From: Neoceratodus forsteri
Taxonomy: Eukaryota; Chordata; Ceratodontiformes; Ceratodontidae
Direction: 5' to 3'
NCBI GenBank assembly: GCA_016271365.2
Contig: CM057449.1
Coordinates: 1,568,062,501 to 1,568,126,500, forward strand
DNA: 64,000 nucleotides
The notes beneath the pieces are model-generated. The model ran no database searches. It saw only the letters and a list, made by a program, of their open reading frames with translations, and had not been told where the DNA came from. Of the stretch, positions 22,887-34,115 are shown piece by piece. The stretch's first letter is position 1; every line of letters begins with the position of its first letter. A program made the position numbers and the translations under genes.

Positions 22887-23736
22887 GTGGCAGTTTTCAG
22901 AGAGACCTTCTGGAGATTGCAGTGCTGCCCTATCTGCATACACCTCCCAGGATTGAGGGAGGAAGTCGCTAGACTACAGGCTGAGTTGGCTCAGATTCGG
23001 GGACCTCTTCCTCCACCCAGGGGTCACCACGTTTGCATCCATTACCTCAGAGGATGCAAGGGAGGAGGAACAGCTTTACTATGGTGGGCTCTAGAAGGGT
23101 GGGGGTGATGGGTCAGAGGCACATTCGTTAACCAGCACCACTGCAAAATTCCTACACTGCTCTGGTGGGGTAGGACTGCTGGGAAGATATACCCATGGTT
23201 GTGTCTGGGAAGGATGTGGGGGTCCTTTTTAGTGGAGACCCCAAGGAGGGTGGTAGAAGACCCCAGAGGAGGAGAAAGCAACTTCTGGTGGGGGCTCAAT
23301 TGTTAGGGGATAGATTTGGGAACAGAAAGGGAGGAAAGGTTAGGTGCCTATGCAGTGCCATGGCCCTTAGGGATGGGAAACAGATCCTGAGGATTGCTAG
23401 GGCAGCAGATTGGGAGGGAGAGCTGGATGTCAACTGCTCATCTGTGAACTAATAACCTGGCTAAGGATGGGGCTGGGATAGTGCAGGGGGAGTTTAGGGA
23501 GCTTCTTGTGAGATCCTAGGTAACGTGCTCAGTGGCTTTAGTTGAGGTGCCATTTGTCTATGACTTGGTGGGGAAGGAATCTCCACACCAGGAGCTTCAA
23601 CTCATGGTTGAAGGAATGGTGCAGAGAGGAAGGGTTCAGCTACCTTGGTGACTGGGGACCCACCTGGAAGGATAGGTGTCTATACAATGGTGATGGCCTG
23701 CATCCATCTGGGAGGGGAACCACAGTCCTCAGTTGA
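22887..23736 (+). pseudogene. CR1 ORF1: zinc/coiled-coil plus esterase domain
   Basis: The first frame has CCPICIHLPGLREEVARLQA, a CxxC pair leading into a heptad-like stretch. The second (23195-23452) has RRRKQLLVGAQLLGDRF followed by KVRCLCSAMALRD, the eroded GDSL start of the esterase fold. The third (23542-23736) has SFNSWLKEWCREEGFSYLGD and DGLHPSGRG, the block with the catalytic Asp and His of GDSL-type esterases. ORF1 of CR1 elements commonly carries this esterase, thought to act at membranes or in RNP assembly; its exact role is not settled. Two frameshifts split it. Confidence 0.78.
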
Positions 23737-23999
23737 TGCTTTCAGTGTTACTTTGATGAACATTTTAACTAGTGGAGGGGGGTGGTGAAAGGAGTCAGGG
23801 AGGCAGAAACTATCCCATCCCACATGCTGAAATAGAAAGTAGGGACAGCGCAAAGGGAGAGGAATCCCCCAGGGTGTGAATTAATAAAGGAAGCAGAGTG
23901 GTAGGAATCAAGGGAGATGGGAATGAAAGCCTTAATAAGGGGGGCAGAAAGGAAAAAGGGGGGTAATAAGCACAGTGGTAACAAAATCTGGAAGGCCAG

Positions 24000-24650
24000 A
24001 TGCATGAATGCTAGAAGTCTAGGAAATAAGATTCTGGACCTACAGGTCATCATGGCAGAGGGATATTGTGGCCATTACAAAGTCATGATGCACTGAAAAC
24101 TATGACTGGAAGTTTGCATCCATACCAGGCTATACTCTGTTCAGGAAGGACAGCATGAGAAAGAAGGGGTGCTCTATGTGAGAGAAAACATAAAAGCGAT
24201 GGAGATATGAAGAATTGAAGAATATGGGAGGCACAGATACTGTGGGTCACCCTGTAGATAGGGAATGGAGCCACTGTTTTCACTGGCATAAGCTACAGAC
24301 CTCCAGCACAGGGGGATGAGTTAGATAAAGTATTAGTGAAAGCCATTGGCAAGATGGCAGAAAAGAGGGAGGTGCTGCTGGTGGGGGATTTTAACCTGCC
24401 AGATGTACATTAAAGCCTCCCAGCTGCAGCATCAGGTAAATGCAGGGACATCCTGGACTCCCTGAAGGGAACACTCTTCAGGCCACTAGTTAGGGAGCCC
24501 ACTCATGATGGGGTAATACTGTACCTGGTTACTCACTAATAAGGACAGTGTTGCAGACGTCAAGACTAGAGGCCACCTGGGGACCAATGATCACTGTACA
24601 GTGTGGTTTCAATATAAGGATGACTTCAGAATCAAATCACACAAGGGCAA
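24000..24650 (+). pseudogene. CR1 ORF2 apurinic-like endonuclease domain
   Basis: The conceptual translation shows NARSLGNKILDLQ (about 24005), VLYVREKIKA (24170), LLVGDFNLPDVH (24378-24414) and REPTHDG (24497), followed by a GDQ-type box near 24580. These are the nicking endonuclease motifs that start target-primed reverse transcription in LINEs. Many stops lie between the blocks, so it is decayed. Confidence 0.75.
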
Positions 24651-25148
24651 GGGTCATGGACTTCAAGAGAACAAGTTATAAAGATGGATGAATGCCTCAG
24701 GGATGACCTGGGGGTGGGAGGGTGGGAAGGTGACCTAGATGGTGTGGAGGAAAGTAGGTGAAACTAAAGGGGCATATTGAAGGTAACAAACTTCTGCATC
24801 AAGCAATGAGCAAAAGCAAGCGGAAAAAGAGACCACTATGTTTCTCAAAAGAAGTGGCTGGAAAGGTAAAGGATAAAAAGATAGCATTCAGAAGGTGTCA
24901 GGATACATACAGAGAGGAGAATAGTGAGGTATATCAGGGAAAGAGAGGGAAGCAGGGAAAGCAGTAAGAAGTGTGATGGCACAAACTATAGAGAGAATAG
25001 CCCAAGCTGTAATGAAATGGGACATACATTTTTTAGATATGTAAGTGAAAAGAGGAAGACAAGGTGAGGGATTGTAAGGTTAAAAAGGGAAGGTGCCGGA
25101 CTGTGCAGATGGAGACGAGAAAAAGACAGACATCCTGAGCAAATACTT

Positions 25149-26990
25149 TTGTTCAGTGTTCACAGAGGAAGGAGAAGGGGAGGGGCCACAAAAAGCAACA
25201 GAAGCTTTGTAGGGAGGGAAGTGAACACTAGTTCTTTTTCAGAGGATAGGGTCCTGAAGGGACTCACTAATCTGAAAGTGGGCAAAGCAATGGGGCCAGA
25301 TGGGGTGCATCCAAGGGTATTGAAAGAGCTCAAGAAGATACTGGCTGCACCTCTGACAGTCCTATTTAACAGCTCCCTGGAAACAAGAGTGGTTCTGAAG
25401 GACTGGAGGAGGGCAGATGCAATTCCACATCACAAAAGTGGTAGTTGGGAGGAGGCAGGCAAGTATAGGCCTGTCAGACTGACATCAGTTTTTGGAAAGT
25501 TAATGGAATCACTACTAAAGGAAAGACTTGAGGAATATATTTAATCCAGTGGGTTACAAGACCTGAGGCAGCATGAATTGATGGGGTGGGGGGGTCACAT
25601 CAAATGAATCTAACAGATTTCTTTGGGTGACTAGAGAAGTAGATCAGAGTAGAGTGGTGGACATTGCCTACCTAGATTTCAGTAAGACTTTCAACACTGT
25701 TTCATATAGAAGACTCTTAAGTAGCTGGGTAGTTTAGGAGTGGGTCCAAAGGTGGTAAACTGAGTAAGAAATTGGTTAGGGGATGGGCGACAGAGGGTGG
25801 TGGTGGTGAACGGAGTTCACTCTGAGGAAGGGAGGGTGACCAGCCAGCAGGGTACCTCATGGATAAGTGCTAGGTCCAATTCTCTTTAATGTCATCACAA
25901 GTGACATTGCAGAGGAGCTGGAAGGGAAGGTGTGCCTCTTTGTAGAGGACACTAAAATTTGCAATAGGGTGGTCCCTCCAGGTGAGGTGGAAAGGATGAA
26001 CAGAGACATGAGAAAACTCGAGGAGTGGTCAAGGGTATGGCAGCTGTGTTTCAATGCCAAAAAGTGCAAAATAATGCACTTGGAGCACAAAACCCAGGGG
26101 CAGAGTACATAATGGGTGGAGTGGTATTGGTGGTCACCAAGTAGGAATGAGATCTGGGAGTAATCATATAGATGACCTAAAGGTGGCCATGCAGTATGAC
26201 AAGGCAGTTGGAAGGGCTAGTGGGATGCTGTATTGCACAAGAAAGGGGTATCACCAGCAGAAAGAGGGAGGTGGTGTTCCCTCTGTATAGATCACTGCTA
26301 ATTCCACACCTAGAGTACTGTGTCCAGTTCTGGAGACCATGGGCTGGATTTTCAAAGGGTGATGCAGGGGTGCACCAAAGGCTTTTGCTGCAACTGCATT
26401 CAATTTTAGTAAGTCAGATCCAGTTGCAATAGTTTACCCAATTTATGGCAGCTTGTGCCAAATTTTGGGTATAAGCACCATAAAAAAGGATTCCTGGGAC
26501 TGAGGCAAGCTAGACCACAAAAAGCTGGTCTAACATGCGACAACTGCCACACAAGATGGAGAATCCTGTTAGATTGCCTCAAGCCCAATACGCCACATCT
26601 TTGGTGCACCCAGGACTTGCCGCAATCTCGCCAGTTTGAAAATCTGGCCCCACATCTCTGGAAGGACATAAACAGAATGGAGGTGGTCCAGAGGAGGACA
26701 GCTAAAATAGCACAGGGTCTGCATCAAAAGTCCTAGGAGGAGAGACTAAATTACCTAAATATGTACACCCTGGAAGAGAGGAGGGAGAGGGTGATATACT
26801 GGAGACCTTTAAATACCTCACAGGGGTAAATAAGGTACAGGAGAGAAGTATTTTTCAGAAAACAAGTGCATAAGAACAAGGGGACATGCAATGAAGCTGA
26901 AGGGGGGAAGAGTCAGGAGAGATGCAAAGAAATACTTCTTCACAGAAAGAGTGGTAGATTCCTGGAACAGTCTTCCAGTGGAGGTGGTGA
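25149..26990 (+). pseudogene. CR1 ORF2 reverse transcriptase and C-terminus
   Basis: Frame 25149-25544 has KAMGPDGVHPRVLKELK, VLKDWRRADAIP and RPVRLTSVFGKLMES. Frame 25867-26112 has LGPILFNVITSDIAEELEG and LFVEDTKICNRV. The catalytic box, normally FADD, reads F-V-E-D, so one catalytic aspartate is replaced. The C-terminal text RSLLIPHLEYCVQFWRPW (26290-26340) is cut by the MITE at 26341 and resumes at 26651 with WKDINRMEVVQRRTAKIAQG. The FFTERVVDSWNSLPVE segment at 26937-26985 is cut by the next insertion. Confidence 0.82.
26341..26650. mobile_element. MITE with 16-bp inverted ends
   Basis: The left end GGGCTGGATTTTCAAA and right end TTTGAAAATCTGGCCC are inverted repeats. The element breaks the CR1 text QFWRP...LWKDI. 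A short flank repeat (CCAT/CACAT) may be the target duplication but is too short to classify. The inside has no ORF. Confidence 0.82.
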
Positions 26991-26994
26991 GCCA

Positions 26995-28532
26995 CAGGGG
27001 TCGATCTTAACATTGTTTTACTAGCCCAAACACTAGTGCAAATTGACCAGGGCTAGTGCAGCTAACTCTCTACTTGCCCATCTTGACTAGCGCAGATTTT
27101 CATGGCTGTTAATGAAATTAAAAAAGTCTCTACTTTAACATTCTCTAATCCTCATGCTAATCTCTCTCAAGGTTCCAGATGGCCAGGTGTGATTAACAGC
27201 TCATTAAGAGCTGCAATTATCTGGCAGTTCAAGAGAGGGATCCCACAAAAGACTCAATGTGTGTCATTATCACTCCACTGCTAAGACTTTCAGTTAGTGT
27301 CCAGGGTGTGATCAAGCGTAGAGTGTTGCTAAGTCACTAGGTTCCAGTTTTCTGAATGTGTCTATGTCTAACAATGTGTCCAATATTATTAAGACCAGTG
27401 TCCCTCATTTCTCTACATTTTGAGTGTTTATATCCAACATTTCAGTGACAAAATGCAAAGAGGCATACAGGATTGGTCCTGCAGGTGGTGGATTTCATTC
27501 CAGCCTCACCATAACTTCCCTCTTCCCTCCAAATCTCTTAACTCTGTTCTTTCTCTGGATACCACTGCAGAACAGACTCTGAAGTGACCATCCATAGATG
27601 CCATTACTAGCAAGTGTAGGGGTTCCCCAGCTCTTCTAAATGGACCATGCCAGCCATCACCATCCATACAATTCCACCCGTATCCCACTCAGAATGTCCT
27701 TTCAGCCTAAAAACATAGCTTTGGATCATGTATGGTACAAAAATAAACCTTGATAAAATACATAATTTGAAACCTTGAAATAGGCATTGCTGGGGTGCAT
27801 AGATCATCCTTTACAGAAACAGAGCTAGTATAGCATTATGCCTGTGTACTGTTCCCCTGGGCTGATGAAAGGACAATGTTAAAGAAAAATGTGTTATTGT
27901 TGGGGCAGAGCATATTAAAATCAATGCTTTTACAAATAAACATGTCATAGTTTTCTATTTCCCAAGCCCCTTAGGGCTGTCTAGCCCCAACCCCAAAGAA
28001 ACCTTAGATGTGCTCCTGGCTCACTTGAGACTGTACAAAAACTTTCAGAAGTACAGGTCTCCAGTTGACTATAGGATGAGGGCTGAGAGTGTCTTTCTCT
28101 GCCTGACTCAGTTCATTGCCCTGTGGGTGGTGGTGACAGTGTGGTGAGGTGCATGATGATGTCAGTTATTGTGTGCACAGAGCTAGGACTGCTTGATTGA
28201 ACATTTGCTGTTGTGATGTCCTCTCTCTATTTGGTGTCGGGGGGAGCAGAAGTAGGTAGAGAGGAGGCCATGGTGCAAAACAATGGGGGGGCTCACTGTC
28301 TGTGATGGCATTGTAGCCTTTTTTTTCTGCTGTGGAGCTGGAAGTAATGTGGGATCAAGATAAATGTGCAATAATCAGAGTATTTCTTGGCTTTGTTTGC
28401 ATTGTTTCCTGTATAAGTGATCACACTTTACCATTGTAATTAAGGGCTAGTGCAACCATCTGTGGGCTAGTGCAATTTTGAATCAACTTGCCCTGCTAGC
28501 TAATGCAAAAAAAAGGTTAAGGTTGACCCCTG
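26995..28532. mobile_element. hAT-like non-autonomous transposon, 1.5 kb
   Basis: The ends CAGGGGTCGATCTTAAC and GTTAAGGTTGACCCCTG are inverted repeats starting with the CAGGGG typical of hAT. Just inside, GGGCTAGTGCA or its variants occur three to four times on the left (27020-27095) and several times on the right (28440-28505). Such subterminal repeats are usual transposase-binding sites. Flanks TGGTGAG and TGGGGAC could be a decayed duplication. It interrupts the CR1 3' region. No transposase frame is visible. Confidence 0.75.
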
Positions 28533-28590
28533 TGGTGGGGACAAGAACGGTGGTGGGGTTCAAGAATGCATGGGCTAGGCATAAGGGAAT

Positions 28591-29020
28591 TTGTGCTCAG
28601 TAGGTAGCACACTGGCCTCTGAGGCTGGGGGATCAGAGGGCTGTGGGTTCAGTTCCCACATCTGGCACTTGGGTTAATATCCTAGTACTGACACTGCAGT
28701 GCAGCATGAGAGGGGTGCTGCACTTCTGAGGTGCCGTCTTTCGGATGAGACGTTAAACTGAGGTCCCATCTGCCTGGATTGGTGGTAGTTCAGGTGGATG
28801 TTAAAGATCCCATGGCACTTATCGAAAAGAGTAGGGGAATTTCCCCGGTGTCCTGGCCAAATTTCCCCTCATTCACTAAAAAAAAACAACAGCTTAATCT
28901 GGTTCAAGGTCAGTTGGCATTCATCTGTATTCCCTTCCCCTGGGTCGTGCCTGAAAATAGGCAGGATTTGTCTAGTGCACTTACCCGGTCAACAAAAACT
29001 AAATAAATAAAAATAAAATT
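28591..29020 (+). mobile_element. tRNA-derived SINE with V-SINE-like central domain
   Basis: The tRNA-like head has GCTCAGTAGGTAGCACACTG (A box) and GGGTTCAGTTCCCA (B box). The centre has GCCGTCTTTCGGATGAGACG followed by TTAAACTGAGGTCC and GTGTCCTGGCCAAATTTCCC. This is the conserved domain known from V-SINEs of fishes and lungfish, recognised here from memory. The tail has GGGTCGTGCCTGAAAATAGG, then AACAAAAACTAAATAAATAA. A second copy is at 56093-56530 and the same tail ends a LINE at 39186. It sits inside the CR1 3' region. Confidence 0.88.
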
Positions 29021-29165
29021 AATGGAAAGGAAGGGGGAAGGAAGAATGAGCCACAAATCAAGTAGGGTCTGCTGTGATACTTTAACTAGGGAAAAATGGT
29101 CAGACTGGGTGGGCCAAGCAGTCCTTATCTGCCATAGATTCAATTGTTCTATGTTTCTATGTTTT

Positions 29166-30315
29166 GCCACCACCACCCCCATTCCTAAGATATTCCTTTT
29201 TATGGGGATAGTGGTTATATTAGAGTCACAGGTAAATAACTAATCATTACCCTTAATGAAAACCCAATAAAAAGAATCAAGAATCTCAGGCAATATTAAA
29301 AGCAGCAGAAATCTGAATGCCCCAGACAGTAACAAATCTGTAGTGTGCCAGTTAGGGCAATGAAAATAAAAAGAGGCAAAACTAAACTGGCACGCTGTCT
29401 TGTTAGGGGAATACCTTAAACTAAAATATATTCCTCGTGGATTACGAATCCTAGTGCAAACCAGTTTAGGATTTATTATGCAGTGGGGTCTGAAAATCTA
29501 GTAATCTGATTGGTTGGCTAGGGTATATTCCCATGGGAAAATCCCAGTATAATACACTGATAGAGTTCCAGTTGTCTCAGCTGACAGCTGCACAACACAA
29601 AAAAATTATTACTTCTTTTCTGTTTTTATTTTTCTACCTCTCTTTAGCCGCACTGTTGAATTCCTACCTGAAATATCACACAAGTACAGCAAGTTCCCAT
29701 GGCAAATTGCCTTACACTTAACACTCCCAAACCCACTCTGTATAACATTAAAATGCTTTTTTTTTTTACAGTAGCTCCTCCGTGACCACTTGCAACTGAC
29801 TCGCCTATCTCAATTTATTTTCTGTCTGCTTGGTTCCATCTCCACATTCCCCACAGCTCTTCAACTGGCAGCTCCACAGTACACACATTTTTAAAATAAT
29901 TTTACATTTTCCCAATGCCCTGCATAATAAATGTCTGCTCTCCCAAGCAAAAACAAAACAAAACACTGAGTCGGACCATGACTTCTGACCAACGGCAAAC
30001 CACACTACCCCTGGAACTAGACCCTGAACTATGGCACCCCTTCAGCACTCACTCCCATGCTCTTTCACATTCCCTAAACTACAGAGCCACTTACAACTAA
30101 CAGCAGGCTCTGTCTTGAAAAAAAATATTTTTGTTTGTCTGTATGTGTCATGTAGGAGGGTATTTGAGCTGTGGGAGGTGGGGCCAGATGACTTCGGCCA
30201 AAATCTGCCTAGTAACAAGGCACTATATAACAAGAAGGAAGAATATTACACAAAAAAGCTTTAAAAACTGTAAATGAAACTTTTAATAATTTTTTTATTT
30301 TTTTTTTTATTATAA
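29166..30315. other. No gene recognised; possible 5' region of next LINE
   Basis: The stretch GTAATCTGATTGGTTGGCTA (about 29502) followed by CAGTATAATACACTG could be a CCAAT/TATA-like promoter of the LINE that starts coding near 30316. A T-rich tract at 30287-30310 ends in ATTATAAG just before the first open frame. Nothing else is assignable. Confidence 0.35.
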
Positions 30316-31198
30316 GATGGGGACCCTGATGAAGACCCAGATTTTAACAATGAATGCTCTCAAGTCCCAAAATCTAGAGTATCAAAAAGGGCCGCAAGAC
30401 AGAACAGTTCCTCCTACCAACTCAAAATTCCTTTTCAGTACTATCGGATCCAGTAGCACTTTCCTCACACAGTATGTATCAGGAAGAAATTTCTCAGCAT
30501 GATTCTGCTATAGCATTAAACACCCCATTTTCCCAACCACTGATGTCCACTAAGTCCCACTCCCATACCTCTCCCCCTTGGGAAATGTAGTAGCTCAGTC
30601 AAGTAGTTCATTATCACAAAAAACATCCAAGAAGGGTACTAATATTTCCCAAATTCATTCGCAATCTTATAGTCTTGTGAGCAAATGCAATTCATCTATG
30701 CCCAGTAATATGTCTTGTCAAGTTTTGGTGCTAGGTGACTCCATAATCAAACATCTTGATAGGGCAATTTGCAATCCAGACAAGGCCAATCATATGTGCT
30801 CTAGTTTCTGTGGAGCTAAAATATCTCATATTACAAAAATAGCACCTAAAATAATCTCAACTGCAGGATCTAACCCACTGGTGATTATACACGCAGGAAT
30901 TAACGATATATATAGCATGCACCCCTCTCAAATAAAAAAAAAATATGTTGCTATATATAATTTACTTGTTGAAAAGGGATGTACAGTCTGTTTCTCCGAA
31001 ATTCTCCCAGTACCAAGAGCAACTGACACTGTTACTGCTAACATCAAAACAACAAACAAATGGTTAAGAAAGTGGTGTCTCAAACAAACATTCACTGAAT
31101 TCCACATTGGGAGAGCTTTTATGGAAGAGACTCACTGTTCTGCTGGGATGGTCTTCATCTCAGCAGGCGTAGGAGTACATTATTGGGTAAAACCATAA
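30316..31198 (+). pseudogene. LINE ORF1 with GDSL-type esterase domain
   Basis: The acidic start DGDPDEDPDFNNE (30317-30356, one frame) passes into Ser/Lys-rich text. In frame 30578-31198 the esterase reads QVLVLGDSIIKHLDRAICN (GDS box with nucleophile Ser), then CGAKISH, PLVIIHAGINDI (the GxND box) and CFSEILPVPR. The final TNKWLRKWC block is intact but the following D..H block is lost through a frameshift near 31100-31160. The overall order matches ORF1 esterases of CR1/L2-clade LINEs. Confidence 0.82.
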
Positions 31199-31289
31199 CT
31201 TCCATAATTAAAAAGCATTTAAACTAATGTGTAGGGGGGAGAATGGTTATTCTGCCAATTCGCTAATTGGGACTAATAAATATTTAAGA

Positions 31290-33961
31290 AACAGGAACTG
31301 TAATTTCTTTTCTTTTAACACAAGATCTCTAAATCAGCTGAAGAATTCTGAACTAGAGCTAAAATGTATTCAACAGGATCTTCATATTATAGCAGTTACT
31401 GAGACATGGTGGGATTCCTCCTCAGGATGGACTAGGTAAATACCTAACTTCAAACTCTATCGCAGGGATAGAGAAAATCGGTTAGGGGGAGGAGTATGTC
31501 TATATGTTAGAGAGAATATTACATAATATGAAATTCCTACTTCTACTTCTACTGAATCACTATGGGTCACTAGTTTACCTAAAGGTCACCCAAAGCTTAT
31601 ATTGGGTGTTTGCTATAGACCTCCATCTGAAGACATGCTATACACTTCTGATCTGATAAATGTATTATCTGAAATGGTTGATAAGGGAGATACTTTGATC
31701 ATGGGTGATTTTAATTTTCCTGGCATTAATTGGGAAACCTTATCTGGCAATACAGAACAAGAAAAACTATTCGCCGCTACATGTGTAGATCATGGACTTA
31801 AACAATTGGTGGATTCCCCCACTAGGGGGTTTAATTTACTTGATTTAGTTCTTACTAATATTGAGATCAAGATTTTTGACATGGAAATATCAGCTCCAAT
31901 AGGCAATAGTGATCACAACACAATTAATTTCAGTATAAATATTATTAATCCTAAATCCTGTAATATTAGTATATATAAGGACTATAATAATGCTAATTTT
32001 GAATTAATCAATACCAAAATCACTGAAATTGATTGGGAGGAAAAATTCAGGAACAAAACAGTTAACAGTGCATGGACTGAATTAAAAGACTTTATATACT
32101 ATTTGGAAAGGAATTTTGTTATTACCAAAAAGAAATACAATAAAAAAGGTACAATTCCCATTTGGTTCAATAAAACTATTAAGACATTAATTAAAAGAAA
32201 GGACATCTTGTTTAAAAAACTTTAAAAAAATTCCAATCCTTATATTAAATAGCAATATAAAACAGTGGTTTCCTCACTTAAATCATCAATTAAACAGGTG
32301 AAGTTAAAATTAGAATTTAAATTAGCTCATTCAAAGACTAGTTATAAATCACTTTTTTCTTACATTAACAGTAAGAAAGGCAACAATAAAACTTTAGGCC
32401 CTATAATAAATAACGGGATCCTAATTAAAATGGAAGCTGAAACAGCTAATCACTTTAATACCTATTTTTGCTCAGTTTTTAATCCACCAGAGGCACGTCC
32501 TGTAATAGATAATGAAACATCCCAAATTCTGTCCTTTGCTTATGATGATATCCTTCAGGCATTATTACAAACAAATAAAACTTCAAGTTCAGATCCTGAT
32601 AATATAAACCCAAGGTTTATACTTGGAACAACTAAATCATTGGCCTTTCCACTAATGTTATTGTTTAACAAGTTCTTACTTGAGAAAAACATCCCTGATG
32701 ATTGGAGTTCTGCCATTGTAGTTCCTATTTACAAGAAAGGTAATAAATCAAATGCACAAAACTATAAGCCTATTAGTCTCACCTCAATAATAGGGAAAGT
32801 AATGGAGTGTTTAATTAAGGCTCTGTTTGAAAAAGAAATGGACAATTTAGGTATCCATGATAGGACACAGCACAGCTTTACAAAAGGCCATTCATGTTCC
32901 ACGAATCTAATTTCTTTCTATAATCATATAAGTAAATACTCGGACGTTAAAATTCCATCGGATGTCATACTACTTGACTTTAGCAAGGCTTTTGATAAAC
33001 TGTCACATTCCATTTTAATCAACAAATTATTTAAATGTGGTTTTTCATCTTGTCTTGTTAACTGGACTGCTAGCTGGTTGCAAAATAGGTCTCAAACAGT
33101 AAAACCAAAAAGTTCCTTTTCAGTTTTAGATCAAGTTACTAGTGAAGTCCCACAGGGCTCTGTGCTGAGACCATTATTATTTAATATTTTTATAAGTGAT
33201 ATGCATTTTCCCCAAATAGTCATCCATCTAAATTTGCTGAATATACAAAATTGGGTGGTAGGGTCGATTCCATATCTGCCATAAAATATCTTGAAAATGA
33301 TCTTCTTCGTATCGAATCTTGGGCACAGAATAACTCAATGCTTTTTAATACTGACAAGTGTTCGGTCCTCCATTTCGGTATTAAAAATCCAAAGATTAAC
33401 TATTACCTTAATAACATTATGCTAAAATAAACCACTAATGAAAGAGATCTAGGAATCATAATTGACCATAAGTTATTTCTAAATTATCACTACAACAAGG
33501 TGGTTAGATCTGCTAAAGTTGTAATGAAACAAATTCAAAGAATATTTGTCAGTAAGTCCAAGCATAGCTTACTACATCTCTATAGGGCTTATATTAGACC
33601 TAAACTGTACTATGGATCACCTTTTTGGAGCCCTTATCTTAAAGGAGACACTATTCATTTGGAGCTAATTCAGAGATGATTTACTAAAATGGTACCAAGC
33701 CTCAGTTATGAATCTCGTCTAAGAGAAATAGGTCTCTTTCCCTTAGATATATGTAGATATAGGGAGGACATTCTCTTTGTTTACAAAGTATTTAAATTTC
33801 CTATCTTAAGGGAACAATGTGGACTTACCTTAGCAGACAAACGCATAGTGGATAGACGCCATAACCAACAATTAGTTGTAGATTGGGCTAAAACAAAAAA
33901 AGTGACAATTTCTTTTCTATTAGAGTTGCTAAATATTGGAATTCATTACCAAAGGATTTGA
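31290..33961 (+). pseudogene. LINE ORF2: endonuclease and reverse transcriptase
   Basis: Endonuclease blocks: FFSFNTRSLNQLK (31300), AVTETWW (31393), VCYRPPSED (31608), LIMGDFNFPGINWE (31696) and GNSDHNTINF (31903). RT blocks from frame 32265-33284: SSSDPDNINP, IPDDWSSAIVVPIYKKG, YKPISLTSIIGKVME, QHSFTKGHSCSTNL, LLDFSKAFDKLSH and EVPQGSVL. The polymerase box normally reading FADDT is F-A-E-Y-T at about 33231-33245, reached by a frameshift near 33205. The C-terminal text AYIRPKLYYGSPFWSPYLKG (33589-33648) and SLSYESRLREIGLFPLD is well kept. It has in-frame stops at about 32224, 33428 and 33678. Confidence 0.88.
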
Positions 33962-34115
33962 TTGATATAGCTAACTTTGAATCATTCAAATCCCAGTTAG
34001 ATTTATGGCCCAACTCTCAACATCGTTGTAACCATTGATCCACTGTTGTTGTGGGGGACAATCTCGATGGGCCTTGTGCCTTCTTTTGTCCCAATCCATC
34101 CAGTAAATCCAGTAA

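Larger units (their letters stand above)
22867..29165 (+). mobile_element. CR1-type LINE, nearly full length, with three insertions
   Basis: Both ORFs are recognisable in order: ORF1 zinc/coiled-coil and esterase (22887-23736), ORF2 endonuclease (about 24000-24650), RT (25149-26112) and C-terminal part (26196 on). The 3' end is at 29060-29165: GGTCAGACTGGGTGGGCC, TTATCTGCC and TCTATGTTTCTATG. Removing the elements at 26341-26650, 26995-28532 and 28591-29020 restores a continuous CR1 text. All reading frames are broken. It is the best source in the window for the ORF layout of this CR1 family. Confidence 0.9.
30316..34115 (+). mobile_element. CR1-clade LINE, AT-rich, nearly full length
   Basis: ORF1 with an esterase domain (30316-31198) is followed by ORF2 (about 31290-33961) with endonuclease and RT. 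The 3' end carries GATGGGCCTTGTGCCTTC (34057) and then ATCCAGTAAATCCAGTAA, a short tandem terminal repeat. The family differs from the GC-richer CR1 copies around it in codon use (A/T-rich) and in its 3' sequence, so it is a separate lineage. It is inactive because of frameshifts and an altered RT box. Confidence 0.88.

Noticed and set aside
28591..28665. A tRNA gene
   Set aside because: A and B box-like motifs are there, but the text continues into the SINE centre and tail, and a cloverleaf would have several mismatches.
29502..29545. CCAAT/TATA-like promoter of the AT-rich LINE
   Set aside because: Motifs are too short and common to call as a promoter without a mapped start; mentioned only as a possibility.
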